Below, one piece after another: positions 49,901 to 62,108 of a stretch of 64,000 nt of DNA (position 1 is its first letter; every line of letters starts with the position of its first letter). The position numbers and the translations under genes are program-made. Where the stretch lies: assembly GCA_965153455.1 (NCBI GenBank), contig OZ234502.1, forward strand, positions 2,211,267-2,275,266, written 5' to 3'. Under the pieces are notes generated by a model. It ran no database searches, was not told the DNA's origin, and saw only the letters and a list, made by a program, of their open reading frames with translations. Source of the DNA: Sphagnum compactum. Lineage: Eukaryota > Bryophyta > Sphagnopsida > Sphagnales.

Positions 49901-52900
49901 ATTAACTTTCATGATTTGGAAAAGTAGGTACCATGTATTCTAGCTCCAACAGGATGTGTAGTACATCATCGAAGCTAACAACCTTAACTCCTTTAACCTC
50001 TACCAAACATGGTTGTGGTACTCTTGTCACGTTACAACTCCTTATTTTGTTTTTTTCGAGTTTTTATATACTTTTCATCCTCTTGGTTTGTTTGGCATTT
50101 CATTTTTCTATTAGTCCTTCCATTCTTGTATATGTTAAGGGAATTATGTTTTGTTCTTCTTCGATCTCTTTAATAAGCCGATCCCCAAAATCAATCATCT
50201 TCCTGTCCCTTGTCCTTATAGGTAGGTACAATTGTTTAAGAAGGCCTTTGATTTTTCTACAATTTGGCTATTGGTTCAAATCTTGGCAAGTTGATTTTTT
50301 TGCTTCCTTTGGGTTTCTTTTTTACCAACATGCTAGCAAATAAATATTAGTTTGTGTACTTGTTGATTTGCTTTCTCATGGTTCGATTTGTATTCTAATA
50401 GTCCTTGTTAGTTTGAAAATGCCCCTAAGCTTAGTTTGGGCTTCCATTGTAGTTGTTTTTGCAAATGGTAGGACTTCATTAACTATCTACAAGTCATTGT
50501 CCTCCAATTCTTTTGCTAGCCTTTCTTTCATTCTGGTTTGTTTCGATAACTCATCAATTTACACATAGTACCCTTTATTTTGCTCCAAATGCATTTTCTG
50601 CATATTATCCACTACTTCATCTAGCACAATGGTTAGTTCCATTGATTCTTGGCCTCCTAGTTTGTCAAATATTATTGCATTGGATGTGTTTAAAGATCCT
50701 AGAGCCTTCTAATTTGGTGTTTCAACCTCCATTGTTAGAGGTTGAGATGATTATTCAATTCTCTATATCTTATTGATATAACAGCTCCCTAGCAACATGT
50801 TTTGCCTTGCTTCTTGATGTTTCTTTCATTGTTTCCTATATGCATCTTCCAAGGCATTAAATGTTTTTTACTAAGGTTTCTTTCTCTTTAATCAATGTAA
50901 AATTTTGGTGTAGTAAAAGTTACTTTCTTCCCCAAGTGTGTGAAGTGTGGAATTCATGGTTTCCTTTTCTTGATTCCACTTTTGTTGTCTCTTTCATTAT
51001 GATATCTCTATCTTTTGTAATTCCACGTGTCCATTTTTCTTATTTTCCATGAAGTTGAGATTTGATATTTGTCAATTCCTTATGGAATTCTTTGTTATTT
51101 TCCTTGGTAGTCTCTAACTCCTTTTCCATGTGTTCTTGTGTTACATGTAAGACTATTTTTGCCTCCTTTGCCTCTTCCCATCTGGAGCCTACATTTGTCT
51201 TGCCATTTTTTTTGGATGTGATGTAATTTTTTATCTTTATGCCTAATTTGCACAACAAATGCATCCTTGGTTAATTCCTATTCCTTTAACTACTTTGCAA
51301 ATATTTATGGTTTGATCATCTTTTCTTTAGCTACCTATAACTGGTTAGTGATAAGATTTAAATAATGTTTCATTATTTACAATATCCTTTAATGATAATG
51401 GAGGTCCCATCAAATACGTGTTCATTAGTGGCAATGAAAATGTTTATCACTTCTCTCAAGCGTTATTCGTTCTTCTATTATTATTTGGTTTAATTCCATT
51501 ATATGTTGAATTGGATCAACATCTTTCGTTACCACCATTGTTTCTACAAGTTGAGGTCGGTTAGTCGACAAAATCTTTGTTTGCCAATATGTGTCTTCTT
51601 GGGTAGCTTGCTTGGTTTGCATCATCACAACTTCCTTTTGATGGTCTTACATTGTATATTTTCCTTTAGCCTCTGAAGAAACCCCTTTCCCTTGTGAATA
51701 AACAATAGTTCCTTTTGCAATATCTTGGTTATCCCCTTTTTGGATTAAGGATAATTCCAAATCAATTACGGTGTTTTGAAAATCATCACCTATTGTTTTT
51801 CCTTTCACTATTTTTGTTTGACAACAAAGACAACATTTACTTCACCATAACTAGGAAGCTTTAATCTTGAAAATAGTAATAAATTCAATTGATTTACATA
51901 TTAACATTGGTGATTGTTGGGATAAGTTGAAAAAGGTGAAAATCCCTATCAATGAAGAAAACTTCAGAGTTTTTAAAAAAATGATTGAAACAACATTAAT
52001 GAGGACACGTACTTGAGTTAATGGTGCATCTAAAGTTATCAAATAGCTAAGAAGAAAGGCAAGTTACCCACTTATACTTCAAAGGATAGTGGGGAGTTTG
52101 AAGAAAGATTTTTTTTTGGGGCTTTGATGTTTTTTGATAAGTATTATAAACATTTTGGCAAGATCACCACACAAAAGCTATAACATTATTTTATGGAATC
52201 GGGACTAAAATTACTACAAGGAAATTGCCATTCCATTTGGAGATATGATGAAGAGAAAAGAATATGTTGGTGGCACTTTTGCAAACAAGTGTTGTTGTAA
52301 GGACATCATGAAGGAAATTTTCGGTTATGAGCTCAAGGACATCAATTTCAATGTATGCATGCATGCTACAAACTGGTTGAAGACTTGTCAAGAGGACATG
52401 TGGGCGCAATAAATTGGGTTGAAATAATTAAAAACCAATAATTCACTTGTAATGCATCGACTGTTGGTAAAAGACATGATCTATAATTTAGGTATGCCAC
52501 CCAAAGCATTAATGGTCAAGGAGTAGAAATGTTGTTGATTGGGTAGATGATTGCCCAAATCTTCGAGTTGTTACAAGAAAGGGTCACTGTAGTGGCTAAA
52601 AAAAGGTCAAATCCTAAATTGTCAAGTATTTAGAGGGTGAAGGAGGGGAACATTATGTTCCTAGTTCGGGTCACTTGATCATGAAACCACACATAGTGTG
52701 GGCCATTTTTTTGCCTTGAAGCATTTGTTAAAATTTGCACATTCTACCAAGGCAACAAATTTGCACTCCTAGTTTTAGTAGGTATCATTGAAGCAACAAA
52801 TAAAATAATGACTAATCAATCGGGTAGATTGGTTTGTTAACAAGCTCTAAAATGATATTGGAATAATATAAAAAAAAGCAAGTAACAAAGGTAACACATT

Positions 52901-53610
52901 CTTAGGTCTTGTTTTGGCTTGTGTTGTGGTGTTCTATTTGGGTGAATGGATTGCCCAAGATTTGGAAGAAATCAAGCCAAGCTAAGTGAAAAGAAGTACT
53001 AGGCAACTTGGCCAAATTGCATTAAAATCCCAACTAATTTAGAAAATTCTATGATGTACTTTCTTCTTCTTTTGCCACAACTTTTGATCCTTTTTTTTGG
53101 TGTTCTTCTTTTTCTTGTTCTTCCTTGCTCTGTTCAATAATATTCTTCATAACTCTGCTTTCGTGTGGTAAGTTACTGTCCCAATTAATAGGTTCAAATT
53201 ATAAGTCTTCTGATTTTCCCTCCTTCATTAGTCTTTTGTGACTTCTTAACTTTCTTTCCATAAGTTTGATTTTTCAAGCAAATTCCATTTGACAATTTTA
53301 TCATGATCCCTTCTACCATAAGTTACCCAACACTGATGTCTTTATTGGATTACAATTAATTTTTAACTTTTTTCTTAATTGAAAAAATGTTTTAAAGGCC
53401 ATTTATTTTCTAGGTCTACCTTTTTTGGATGAGGATAGGTAGGGACATGGGTCAATGGAATATCCTAATCATAATAATCATTCGTTTTATGTCTTGATGT
53501 TACCATTGGAAATGTCTGCGCCGACCTCTTGATAAATAATTACTTTGTGGCACCAATTTAATGACCTTATATAACTATGAATGCTAATGATTGATTCATG
53601 GGTTGTGAAG
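46950..53610. other. AT-rich stretch beside the retrotransposon; nothing confidently recognised
   Basis: Contains a run of 17 G at 47528-47544. It also has minus-strand coiled-coil-like frames at 51040-51264 and 51425-51628, which could be decayed retroelement sequence downstream of the integrase. No LTR pair could be delimited by eye. Confidence 0.35.
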
Positions 53611-53884
53611 TCAATGGTTTAAGTTTCTTACCATTGTATGATAAGCCCATAGTGATGTCAGTAACATTACATCCCATTTTATGACATTGGCCCTTACCAA
53701 CTTGATAATAAGTCGTTTAAGGGTTTTGTTGGTGGACTTCACTTGTCCATTACCTTGAGGATAATATGTAATGGATGTGTGGTGGGTTATCATAAATTCA
53801 ATTGTTGGGATCTCAATAGTATTATTTATGAAATGACTACCATTATCATTAACCACATGTGTAAGACACCCAAAACATGTAGTG

Positions 53885-53926
<42 letters not shown>

Positions 53927-56550
53927 TTTTGATGTGTTGTCACACAAGGTTTTGGTTCCACCCATTTGGTAATGTAGTCAATTCAATTAATATGTATTAA
54001 TTGTTGGTATAATTAATAGATGGCTTGGTTGGCCCCATGAAATCCAACCCCCATTTCATAAAGGGTTTAAAAATCATCATTGTTTCAATGGCCCTTGCCC
54101 ATTAATTCTTAAGGGTCCAAGTTGCTAACATACTTCACAAGTTTGACACATTTCAACTTTGTTTTTTTGCATGGTTGGCCATCAATAACTCATGGCCAAC
54201 AAATTTATGACAATGGTATTAATACCATAATGACCCCTTACAAGTTTTTCTTGTAAGTTAACTAATATCCGTTGGGCTTCACCAAATGCTAAACATTGAC
54301 ACAAGACACCATTTGGCCCCATCTTATATAGAGGGTTATTGTTATGTGTATAAGGTCGGGATTTGATTGTATGCATTTTCATTTTTATCTTGATATTTCC
54401 TTTTCAAAATAACCCTTATCCAAATAGTTTATGATTTGGCCATACCATTAAATATCCACTAAAAATAATGTTGTGTTGGGTAATTGGTTTCCTATTCCAC
54501 TAACTTGCTTTCCATGACTAATCTTGGAAAGATGGTTGGGCAAGAAATGAACTTTTTTTGGCTTGTATATTACCTTAAAGTCAAATTCTTAGAGTAATAA
54601 CAACTAACAATCAATTCGACTTGTCACCACTAGCTTGTTTACTAGGTATAATAATGTTAGGTATAATAATGTTTGGTGATCAACATAAAAGATAAAATGA
54701 TTTCTCAATAAGTAATGCCAAAATCTCTCAACTACATGGATCATAACCAAAGCCATGTTTTGAGTTGTGGTGTAATTTTTTTTTGCACTAATTATAATTC
54801 AATTAACATAGTATATTGGGGGGTGATAATGTTGTTTGGATTTTGTCCCAACACGATTCTAAGAACATAAATTGATGCATCGATATGCACATAGAATTCT
54901 AATTGCCAATTGGGTACAATAAAAAAATGTAAACATGTCATGGATGATTTCATCCATTCCATTTCAAGGCCTCAGTGCATGTTTATGTATAATTAAATGC
55001 TTCATCCTTCTTGAATGGTTTGCACATTGGTGTTGCTTCGGTGGTAAAATCTTTGAAATATCTTTTGTAAAAATCAATCGGTTCCAATTATTGTTTGAAT
55101 TTTATTACATTAGTTGGTGTGGGCATGTTGGTAATGGCAATGATCTTCCTTGGATCTACCAGTAGTCCGTCATGGTATATGACGTTGTGTCCTAAACCCT
55201 AAAATTAACACATAATGCACACTTTGTTGGATTGAGATTTATGCCGTAATACAACATTCATGTAAACATTTTTGTAGCCGTGTCAAATGATTTTCTTTTT
55301 TACCAAAGACACTAAAATCATCAAGGAAAACCTACATGAATTCATTTAGGTACTTGTTGAAGGTCTTGGTGACTTCCTTTTGAAAAGTTGTTAGAGCAAT
55401 GGACAAACCAAAAGGCATTACATTATAAGTATATGCTCTCCATTTTAATATGAAAACAATTTTCTCCTTATCTTCTTCCGCCATTTTATTTGGTTATAAC
55501 CACTATACCCATAAATGAATGAATACATATCATGGTTGGCTATATTATCCAATATTGAACCAAGAAATGGCCGTGGAAATGAATCCTTCTTGGTTTGGGC
55601 ATTCAACTTCTGATAGTTGACACATATCTTCAACTTGTCATTCTTCTTTTGCACAATGACCAATGGTGAAAGTGATTGTGTAATTTCTATTGGATAGATG
55701 AATCCCACATCCAATAATTATCTAGGTCTTCCTTTACTTTCAAAACATGGTTAGGATTCATTTTTTCCTGCCTTTGTTTGATAGGTCTGGCATTAACCAT
55801 TAGCTCAAGTTGACTCACAAATTTGCCTTGGACACTTTTTAATTCCTTGTAGCTCCAAGCAAACAAATCCTTATAATCTTGTACCAATGTTTGTAGCAAC
55901 ATTTCAACTTCTTTAAAATAAATTTTGATAATGAAATGGCATCAATGAGTACCATCTTTGGATTTTGCTTGTTGCCCAAGTTGAGCTTAGTCAATTGTTC
56001 CTCTTCTGTCAAGGTCCATTCAACCATTGGTTTGTTCTTAATTGTCATATCCATTGTCTCATCAAGAATCAATGCTTCTCTTGGCTCATGATGAGAAAAA
56101 TGCTTTGAAAAATTCATACTTTCATCAGGTTGTAACATGTTGCAGAAGACATCTGGTAAAAATGAGAGTTCTTCTGCTCCTGGCCATAATTTTGGTACAG
56201 CATCATACAATTTTTCTTCATCTCCATCGCACAAGCCTTCCTCCCATCATATCCATCACTCAAATGTTTGGGTTGTTGTGATGGATCCAGCTTAATCCTT
56301 TTAATGGTATTGAACGTTACAACCCTGTCCTCCGAGCTAATAGTAAGGATATTATTTCCCCAATCGTGATGACTTTGGCTTGTTTAAGCCATGGTTTTCC
56401 TAATAACATGAAATATGCTTTTTGTCTCTCCTTCATGTTCTGTACAATCACACAAATCATGTCTGAACATCGTGCTAAATCCATCTTCAAGCTTCGAATT
56501 ACTCCAATAGTTCGCACCTTACGCTGATCAGCCATACGGACCATGAAAGC
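53611..56550 (-). mobile_element. decayed Ty3/gypsy retrotransposon pol (protease edge, RT, RNase H, integrase)
   Basis: Minus-strand frames give a Ty3/gypsy pol in order. The region after the protease (56317-56544, FMLLGKPWLKQAKV) comes first. RT is at about 55000-55902 (KDLFAWSYKELK, ARPIKQRQEKMNP, SPLVIVQKKNDKLKICVNY, VMPFGL, then FLDDF in place of YxDD). RNase H is at about 54540-54930 (FYVHIDAS, MIHVVERFWHYLLRNHFIFY in shifted frames). The integrase is at 53611-54382 (HYGIN, VVNDNGSHF, YYPQGNGQVKSTNKTLKRLI). In-frame stops and frameshifts separate every block, and the usual third catalytic Glu of the integrase DDE triad reads Lys in GQVKSTNK. Gag and the 5' LTR are absent: on that side the element meets the duplicated sterol reductase fragment at about 56550-56600. 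A (TA)n run at about 53887-53919 interrupts the integrase. Confidence 0.85.
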
Positions 56551-56601
56551 AGCATTTGTGTGTGAGAGAGAGAACGAGCATTTGTGTGTGAGAGAGAGAG
56601 A

Positions 56602-57260
56602 ACGAGAAATTTATTTCCAAAGAAGGTAGTAAACAACTAGCGTCACATATATGCTCTAAAGCCATTTTTCTGCAACAAATTAAGTGTCAGCAACAGATTG
56701 AGGGACAACAAGCAATCTCATTCTTCGACCATGTGATTTACTATGCTCTTTCTGGCAGCAAGCAAGCAAGATCTAAGGATGAACCACTCTCATTTTTTTC
56801 CAGCTCTCCTCAAATGAATCTCTTGTTATGAATTCACGGATCACTGAGTTTAGTGCTGATGTACACAAATAAGAAAGAAGAAGAAACAATAGATGTCGGT
56901 GACTACCTTGAAGTATGGACGGTTTCCGGCTGGTGAAAGAGGGCCGGCATATTGGTCACCAGACAAGAACAGGAGCAGAACACATTGGAATGTTGCAAAG
57001 ATCGCAAGCAGTTTAGCTGACGGCAGTTTGGGGAGTGGGCAGATATCCTTCATCGACTTCCACACCCCTTGCATTTGAAACTGTTTGTAAGATCTAGTAA
57101 TTGAGCCATCCATGCTGTGCAATGTGTACCACCTGCACGAGCAACAGCAGCATTCCCTTTCCTTCGTAATTGCGCTGTGCCTTGAAACCCTGACTTACAT
57201 AAACAGAGTATCTTGCTCCAAGTACCACAATCCTCCACAGCAGCTTCTCTAATTTGCATC
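56602..57260 (-). pseudogene. partial duplicate of the sterol reductase gene (intron 1 end to intron 3 start)
   Basis: About 91 percent identical by eye to 40701-41360, including introns, so it is a DNA-level copy rather than a retrocopy. It covers the 3' part of intron 1, exon 2 (56907-57132, 226 nt, still open), intron 2, exon 3 (56615-56669) and the start of intron 3. Exon 3 is 55 nt against 56 in the intact gene (one-base deletion in the ACATGGTGACG segment, giving a frameshift), and its donor GTAAAT is now ATAAAT. Exon 2 carries substitutions such as DIWPLPTL to DICPLPKL and FLPGDQ to FLSGDQ. Exon 1 and exons 4-12 are missing. One side meets the Ty3/gypsy pol, the other ends 28 bases before the CCB2 frame. 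Confidence 0.9.
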
Positions 57261-57287
57261 TGTTCTGGTTCTTCGGATCCTTGAAAG

Positions 57288-59377
57288 ATGTTCTCATTTT
57301 TGAGGAGACCTACAGCCTCATCCACCTCCCCTCCCGCCAGATTCTTCCAAGACCCTCTTAGTCGAGCTTCTAATAGGATTTCTGATATGGAGAATTGTGG
57401 ATTTGTGTTCGCCAAACAGAGTTTCTTCACGAAGAAGATGGATGTTGTTTTGTGGCTATCAGCGACGCCTTGTAGAGTTGGGAAGAGAGCAAGCGGAAGA
57501 TTAGTAGCATGTGCAGGAGGAGGAGGAGCATCGAGTGCTGATGATGATGGAGATGAGGCAGCAGCAGCTCCACCAGAGGTTGATCTATCTGTCATGAGCT
57601 TCACTCTTGGTACGTTTCTATTTCTCCTAGAATTATTTCTTTCTAACTAGGACTTACCAAAATCATTTTCTTTCTCGTCTGTGGGTCGTGCAAGGAGGGT
57701 TTCCTTCCTTCCTTGGAGATTGATGCCCAACCATATTTGCTTTCTTCTGGTGGGGCAGGAATACCAGGATTTGATGATTCAGAATTGCCACGGCTGCTTG
57801 GAATTCTCTTTGGTAGCTGCATTGTCCTCAACCATGTGGTCAGTTCCCCAGGAGGTCTAATCTCTGATGCTCAGCTGGTACATACATCTCTCTCTCTCTC
57901 TCTCTCTGTGTCTCTTCTCAGGTCACTTTGGTACCCTAAACCCTAAACCCTTCAATGGCTCCTCCACACCTTTTTTCTCAATTGAGATTTTCTCCAGATT
58001 TTGACATATATTCCTTGCAAGCAAGCAAGCTGCTACACATGGGATTGAATTTCAAAACTTTTTGTTTGTGCTGGTGGTGATTTGTGTGTTTGATGCCATC
58101 ATCAACAGAGATCAGAGATGGTGGGGATGGTTCTATGTGCAGTGACAATTGCTCTCCCATACATTGGTAGACAACTCAATGTATGAAACATCTCTCCTGT
58201 CTGCTTGTTGTTGTGTTAGTAATTTATCTTTCTTCAATTATTTGATCAATTCCAGCTCTCTTTACAACATTGTATTTGGAAGCCCCCCCTTGGAGTTTCT
58301 GTGAATTTACACTTTTGCACCAAAGTTTTGGTTTTTCAACTTCCAAGTTTCACACCAAACTGTGTTTGTGTCTCAACTATGTTGTTGAAGAAACATGGAA
58401 GACTGACATCTAATTTTTTTTCTTTTGTGTGAGTCTATTCTTGCAAGCCTCTTTCAATAGGTTGTTTGTTCCACTGAATGGATGGACAGTCTTGACCATC
58501 ACAGGGAGGAGGAGAGAGTACAAATTCCAGCAATAAGGGAGTTGGGCAGAGCTCAATGTTTGCTTTTGCAGACTCAATCACCGACAAACAAAAGCAGGAG
58601 TTGGCCTGGGGCTCCTATGCTTTGCTTTGCAACACTAAGACAAATGCTGTGGTATGTCATGTACTCTTCTTGTCAGACCATAAACATCCACCACACTTGT
58701 GGTAGACTCTGAACCAGAAGAAATGTTGATCCCTATTTTCTTCTGCTTCGATATGCTCTTGCTGTGTGATCTCTTCTATTTTTCCCCCTGATGGAGCTGC
58801 AGCAAGGTGGGGTTGGATGTTGTGTAGTTGGTCTGGCAGGATGGGTATGTGGTGTGCGCTCGTGGTAGTTGGGGTGCTACTAGTGATGGTGCAGTGGCCT
58901 TGGCATTGTTAGGCAGCAAACTCAGGAACACACCTGTGTTGCAAATGAGCAATGCTTTATACATCCCAAATGGAGCTGGTAAGAACAACAAAGGCCACCT
59001 CCCTTTGAGATTGATTGCATACCCCAATGTTTATCAAAGCTGCCCCCCCCCTCATACAAGTGACCAAAATAAATGATGAATTATGAATGAAAATGTGCGA
59101 GCAAAAATAGGCAGGTGCATTCTATGTTTCTTCATCCTCGTGCATTGAGATTCTTGTATTGGTTTTCTCTTATGCAGATGCAAAGGGTTGGGAGGTTGTG
59201 CCAAAAGGAGCAACCTGTCTCTTCATACAGCCTGTGGTAGAACCTAACAAAAACAACCAGACAATTGCTAGCATGGGGCTCATTGTTATCTCAAATTTTC
59301 CCCATGCTTTCAGTAGCAAAGACAGGTTATGGTTTGCATTGCTTGCAAAGAAAATTTCCCAATCCCTAACCATTTGA
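57288..59377 (+). CDS. CCB2: cofactor assembly of complex C subunit B, CCB2 (cytochrome b6f heme c' attachment)
   Basis: Thylakoid membrane protein of the CCB maturation machinery, which attaches the extra c-type heme to cytochrome b6. Exons: 57288-57609, 57759-57877, 58109-58180, 58505-58651, 58828-58978, 59178-59377; 1011 nt, 336 residues, GT-AG introns, all phases closing. Exon 1 gives a Ser/Arg-rich chloroplast transit peptide (GKRASGRLVACAGG region) and an acidic linker. Then come LSVMSFTLGIPGFDDSELPR, a first membrane segment (LLGILFGSCIVLNHVV), a second (MVGMVLCAVTIALPYIG), ELAWGSYALLCNTKTNAV, and C-terminal CLFIQPVVEP and SSKDRLWFALLAKK. These match Arabidopsis CCB2 in order and spacing. 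Met at 57288 is the first in frame, 28 bases beyond the duplicated sterol reductase fragment; Met34 (57387, MENCGFVF) may be the true start. Confidence 0.85.
57934..57950. promoter_or_regulatory. telomere-like repeat in CCB2 intron 2
   Basis: CCCTAAACCCTAAACCC is two and a half plant telomere units (telo-box). It sits in intron 2 (57878-58108), next to a (CT)n run. In plants telo-boxes are usually noted near transcription starts of housekeeping genes; here a regulatory role is only a possibility. Confidence 0.5.
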
Positions 59378-59535
59378 GGATAGACAAAACTGTCTAATCA
59401 TCGCTAAGTCTTCCCAATACTGCTCTTTTGTGACTGAAACTCAGTTGGTTAAAAATGGCATTAACCTCCACCTACTGTCTGGCACTAACAAAGTCTCTGG
59501 GGATGATTTTTGTAGCTGCTCATTACTGTTACTGC

Positions 59536-60792
59536 ATGTTGCCTTTGCAGATCAATGAGCATGTGTTGTGACTCACCAATGTTCAAACCACTCAATCTTC
59601 TTGCTGTGTTAATTGATTCCCTGCCTGCTATTCTTGGAGGAATCTGGTTTCAAAAGTGCACACTGAATGTCTGGATTGTTTTCAAGCATCTTGTGTTGCA
59701 AAGAATTGCTTTCCTGGGAAAGGGTTTATATGGAACCCTAATGCGGGAGCACTTTCACAAACTGCTGGGAAAAAGGAGACAGAGATCATCAATTCTCTAC
59801 TCTTGAGAGACTGTGTAGGGCATGACAATTTGGTACACAAGTTTGGCTGAATGAAGACAAAGTTTTGAGCTAAGTGTGCTGTCAAATGAAGTTGACATTT
59901 CTGTGAAGGAGAGCTTTGTTGTTGTTTTTCTTTATTCAGAAGATCATCAATTTGAAGGTTCTCCTTTCTTTCAGAGTAACAGTTTTTCTAGAATTCATGC
60001 TGAAATTCATTGGGAATCACATGTGCTCTGATCCCAGATTTCTTGATGTGCAATTCATCCCTTTTTTGACCTAAATTTTACCTGGGTGCACTGAGATTTT
60101 GCTTCTTGCTAGGCGGATTCATGGAGTGTCACCGAAAGTCTTGGGGCTGATGGAGCTGTCAAGTCACCACAGTGCCAACAGAAATGGGCTGCATTTACTA
60201 TTTGATGATGAACTTTCTCCATTTGCTTGTGTGATCCCCTCACTGGTAGTGGGAAATACTGGGCATGCCATGTGGATGGTTATAGTTAGAGGTGTTGCAT
60301 GTCATATGAGAATTTTGGAGACAGCAGATAGTAGGATGCTCTGTGGTGAGGCTCAGTAGCATTGGGTGTGTGGGGAACTGCCTCAGCTGCAACATGTGAC
60401 TGCTTGAGCTGCTACACCAAAAATGATGTGTCTTGGTTGTCAGTCTGGCTCCATCATCTGTGTCTCCTTTCACACCTCTTCTCATGCTTCATCACCAGGT
60501 ACAGTGCCACAACTTGTTGGATCAAGAAGAGTAGGTGTTCAAGTGTTGTAATCTAGAAGTCTATGCTCTTATCAGCTATCTTATCCCAACTTCTGGACTC
60601 TGAAAGCTTCATCTAAATTTCAGAAACCTTAGCAGATCAAAAGACCTGGATCATGTGATGTCATCCCTAGACCCGGATCTTGAGTCCTTCACTGAGAAAT
60701 GCAAAGAGCTGGCACATACCTCTATTGATACATCATTTCTGTTTGCTAATGTGAATTATTCTGATGCCTGGTTTGGCGGCATTTGTGTTTGA
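59536..60792 (+). other. unassigned coding-like stretches between CCB2 and SRP14
   Basis: Three plus-strand pieces look exon-like but do not join securely. At 59650-59850 there is CLDCFQASCVAKNCFPG followed by FIWNPNAGALSQ. At 60113-60205, after a ctag, ADSWSVTESLGADGAV and SPQCQQKWAAF resemble the end of a Myb/trihelix-type fold. At 60624-60792, after a cag, NLSRSKDLDHVMSSLDPDLE leads to a stop. They may be one decayed or divergent gene; no name is offered. The remainder to 61670 holds nothing recognised. Confidence 0.25.
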
Positions 60793-61670
60793 ACTCAAGG
60801 ATGGGGATGCTGGTCTCAGCTGGTTGTGGGGTTTTGCTTTCAGGTTCATCTGGTGTATTCGTTGAAGCTCTGATGTATTATTAAATGAGATTGCCTGTGT
60901 TTGTGATAATTATCCCATGTTTGGCTTGTACATGTGCCTGTGGAGTCCAAGCAGTGGGAAAAATGCGGGCACCTTCAAAAACTTGGTTACCTGGAGTATG
61001 AATGGTCCTACCCCTGGTCCAAGTAGGTTATTGAATTTTTAGAGGATTCATCACGCACCTGGTCCAAGTAGGTTATTAAACTTTTAGGGTTTAAGGACAA
61101 GGTAACCGGCTAGAGGACACTGGTGACCAGAAAAAACCGAGGTGCAGGAGTGCCAAAGTTATTTCCAGTAACCAGTGTCCTCGAGCTTTTGTGCACTGAA
61201 AACTAGTGAAATCCGGAACTCATAAATCTACCTCTATGTGAAATGATAACTGTTTGTTGTGGATTGGATGGTTGATCTCAATTCAAGACTCTGGTGCCCA
61301 GCATCCTCCTTCAGATCTCAACTTGATCCGACCCTTGATTTAAACACTATGGAGGTTTTTAAGTTTTTTTAAAATTTAAAAAGGAAAAATTTAGTAGGGG
61401 TTTCAACCCAGTTTTTCCGGTTCTTAGAATGAGGGACAGTTACCCACGGGCTATTTAACCCGAGTATATACCCACTTAACTTCCAATTCTCAAAATATTC
61501 AAAGCACTGGTTTTGGTATATAACTGTGGTTCTCAAAATGTGAAACATCTAAAGAACCAGACAGAGAACCACCGGTTCTTTCATGAGAACTGCTGATTCT
61601 TAAAGGGTTTCGAAAGAATGCCTGCTGGTTGTTTGATTCTGATTTTTTTCAAAGGACCGGAACCGGGGTT

Positions 61671-61870
61671 CTCTGAGTCTGGGACATTCAAAGAAAAAGA
61701 ACCGGTGGGTCTCTGAGTCTGGGACATTCAAAGAAAAAGAACCGGTGGGTCTCTGAGTCTGGGACATTCAAAGAAAAAGAACCGGTGGGTCTCTGAGTCT
61801 GGGACATTCAAAGAAAAAGAACCGGTGGGTCTCTAAGTCTGGGACATTCAAAGAAAAAGAACCGGAGGTT
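61671..61870. repeat. 40-bp minisatellite, five copies, upstream of SRP14
   Basis: Units start at 61671, 61711, 61751, 61791 and 61831 and are nearly identical ('ctctgagtctgggacattca' then 'aagaaaaagaaccggtgggt'); the last is slightly diverged. The array ends 238 bases before the SRP14 start codon, so it lies in or near that promoter. Confidence 0.95.
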
Positions 61871-61889
61871 CTTTAAAATTTAAAGAACC
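61867..61889. promoter_or_regulatory. 11-bp perfect inverted repeat at the end of the minisatellite
   Basis: GGTTCTTTAAA, one base, TTTAAAGAACC. It sits at the boundary between the 40-bp array and the SRP14 upstream sequence. GGTTC/GAACC motifs recur over the preceding 400 bases. Whether a protein binds it is unknown. Confidence 0.5.
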
Positions 61890-62108
61890 GCACAGCACAC
61901 TGGTTGCAACACGAGCATGCTGTGAAAACCATAACTTTGTGTTCTCGTACAAGAAAGGTTTTTGAGTGAAAGGCGTTTTCTGAATGCCCGAGAAGCAGCG
62001 AGGGCCGCCAAGTCGAAGACAGAGGATATCAAGAAATCGCAGTTCGAAGAGGGCCAAAATCAAATCCTTTGAAACAGCCTTCTGTTGGCAGGCATCATCA
62101 TCATCACC

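Noticed and set aside
49933-50776. Hydrophobic plus-strand ORFs of 66-136 codons
   Set aside because: T-rich sequence gives Phe/Leu/Ser-rich frames by chance; no conserved motif or splice structure, and they may be antisense to decayed retroelement sequence.
57050-57604. 184-codon minus-strand frame over the duplicated fragment and CCB2 exon 1
   Set aside because: Its N-terminal half is antisense to the CCB2 exon and its C-terminal part is duplicated intron 1 and exon 2 in the wrong frame.
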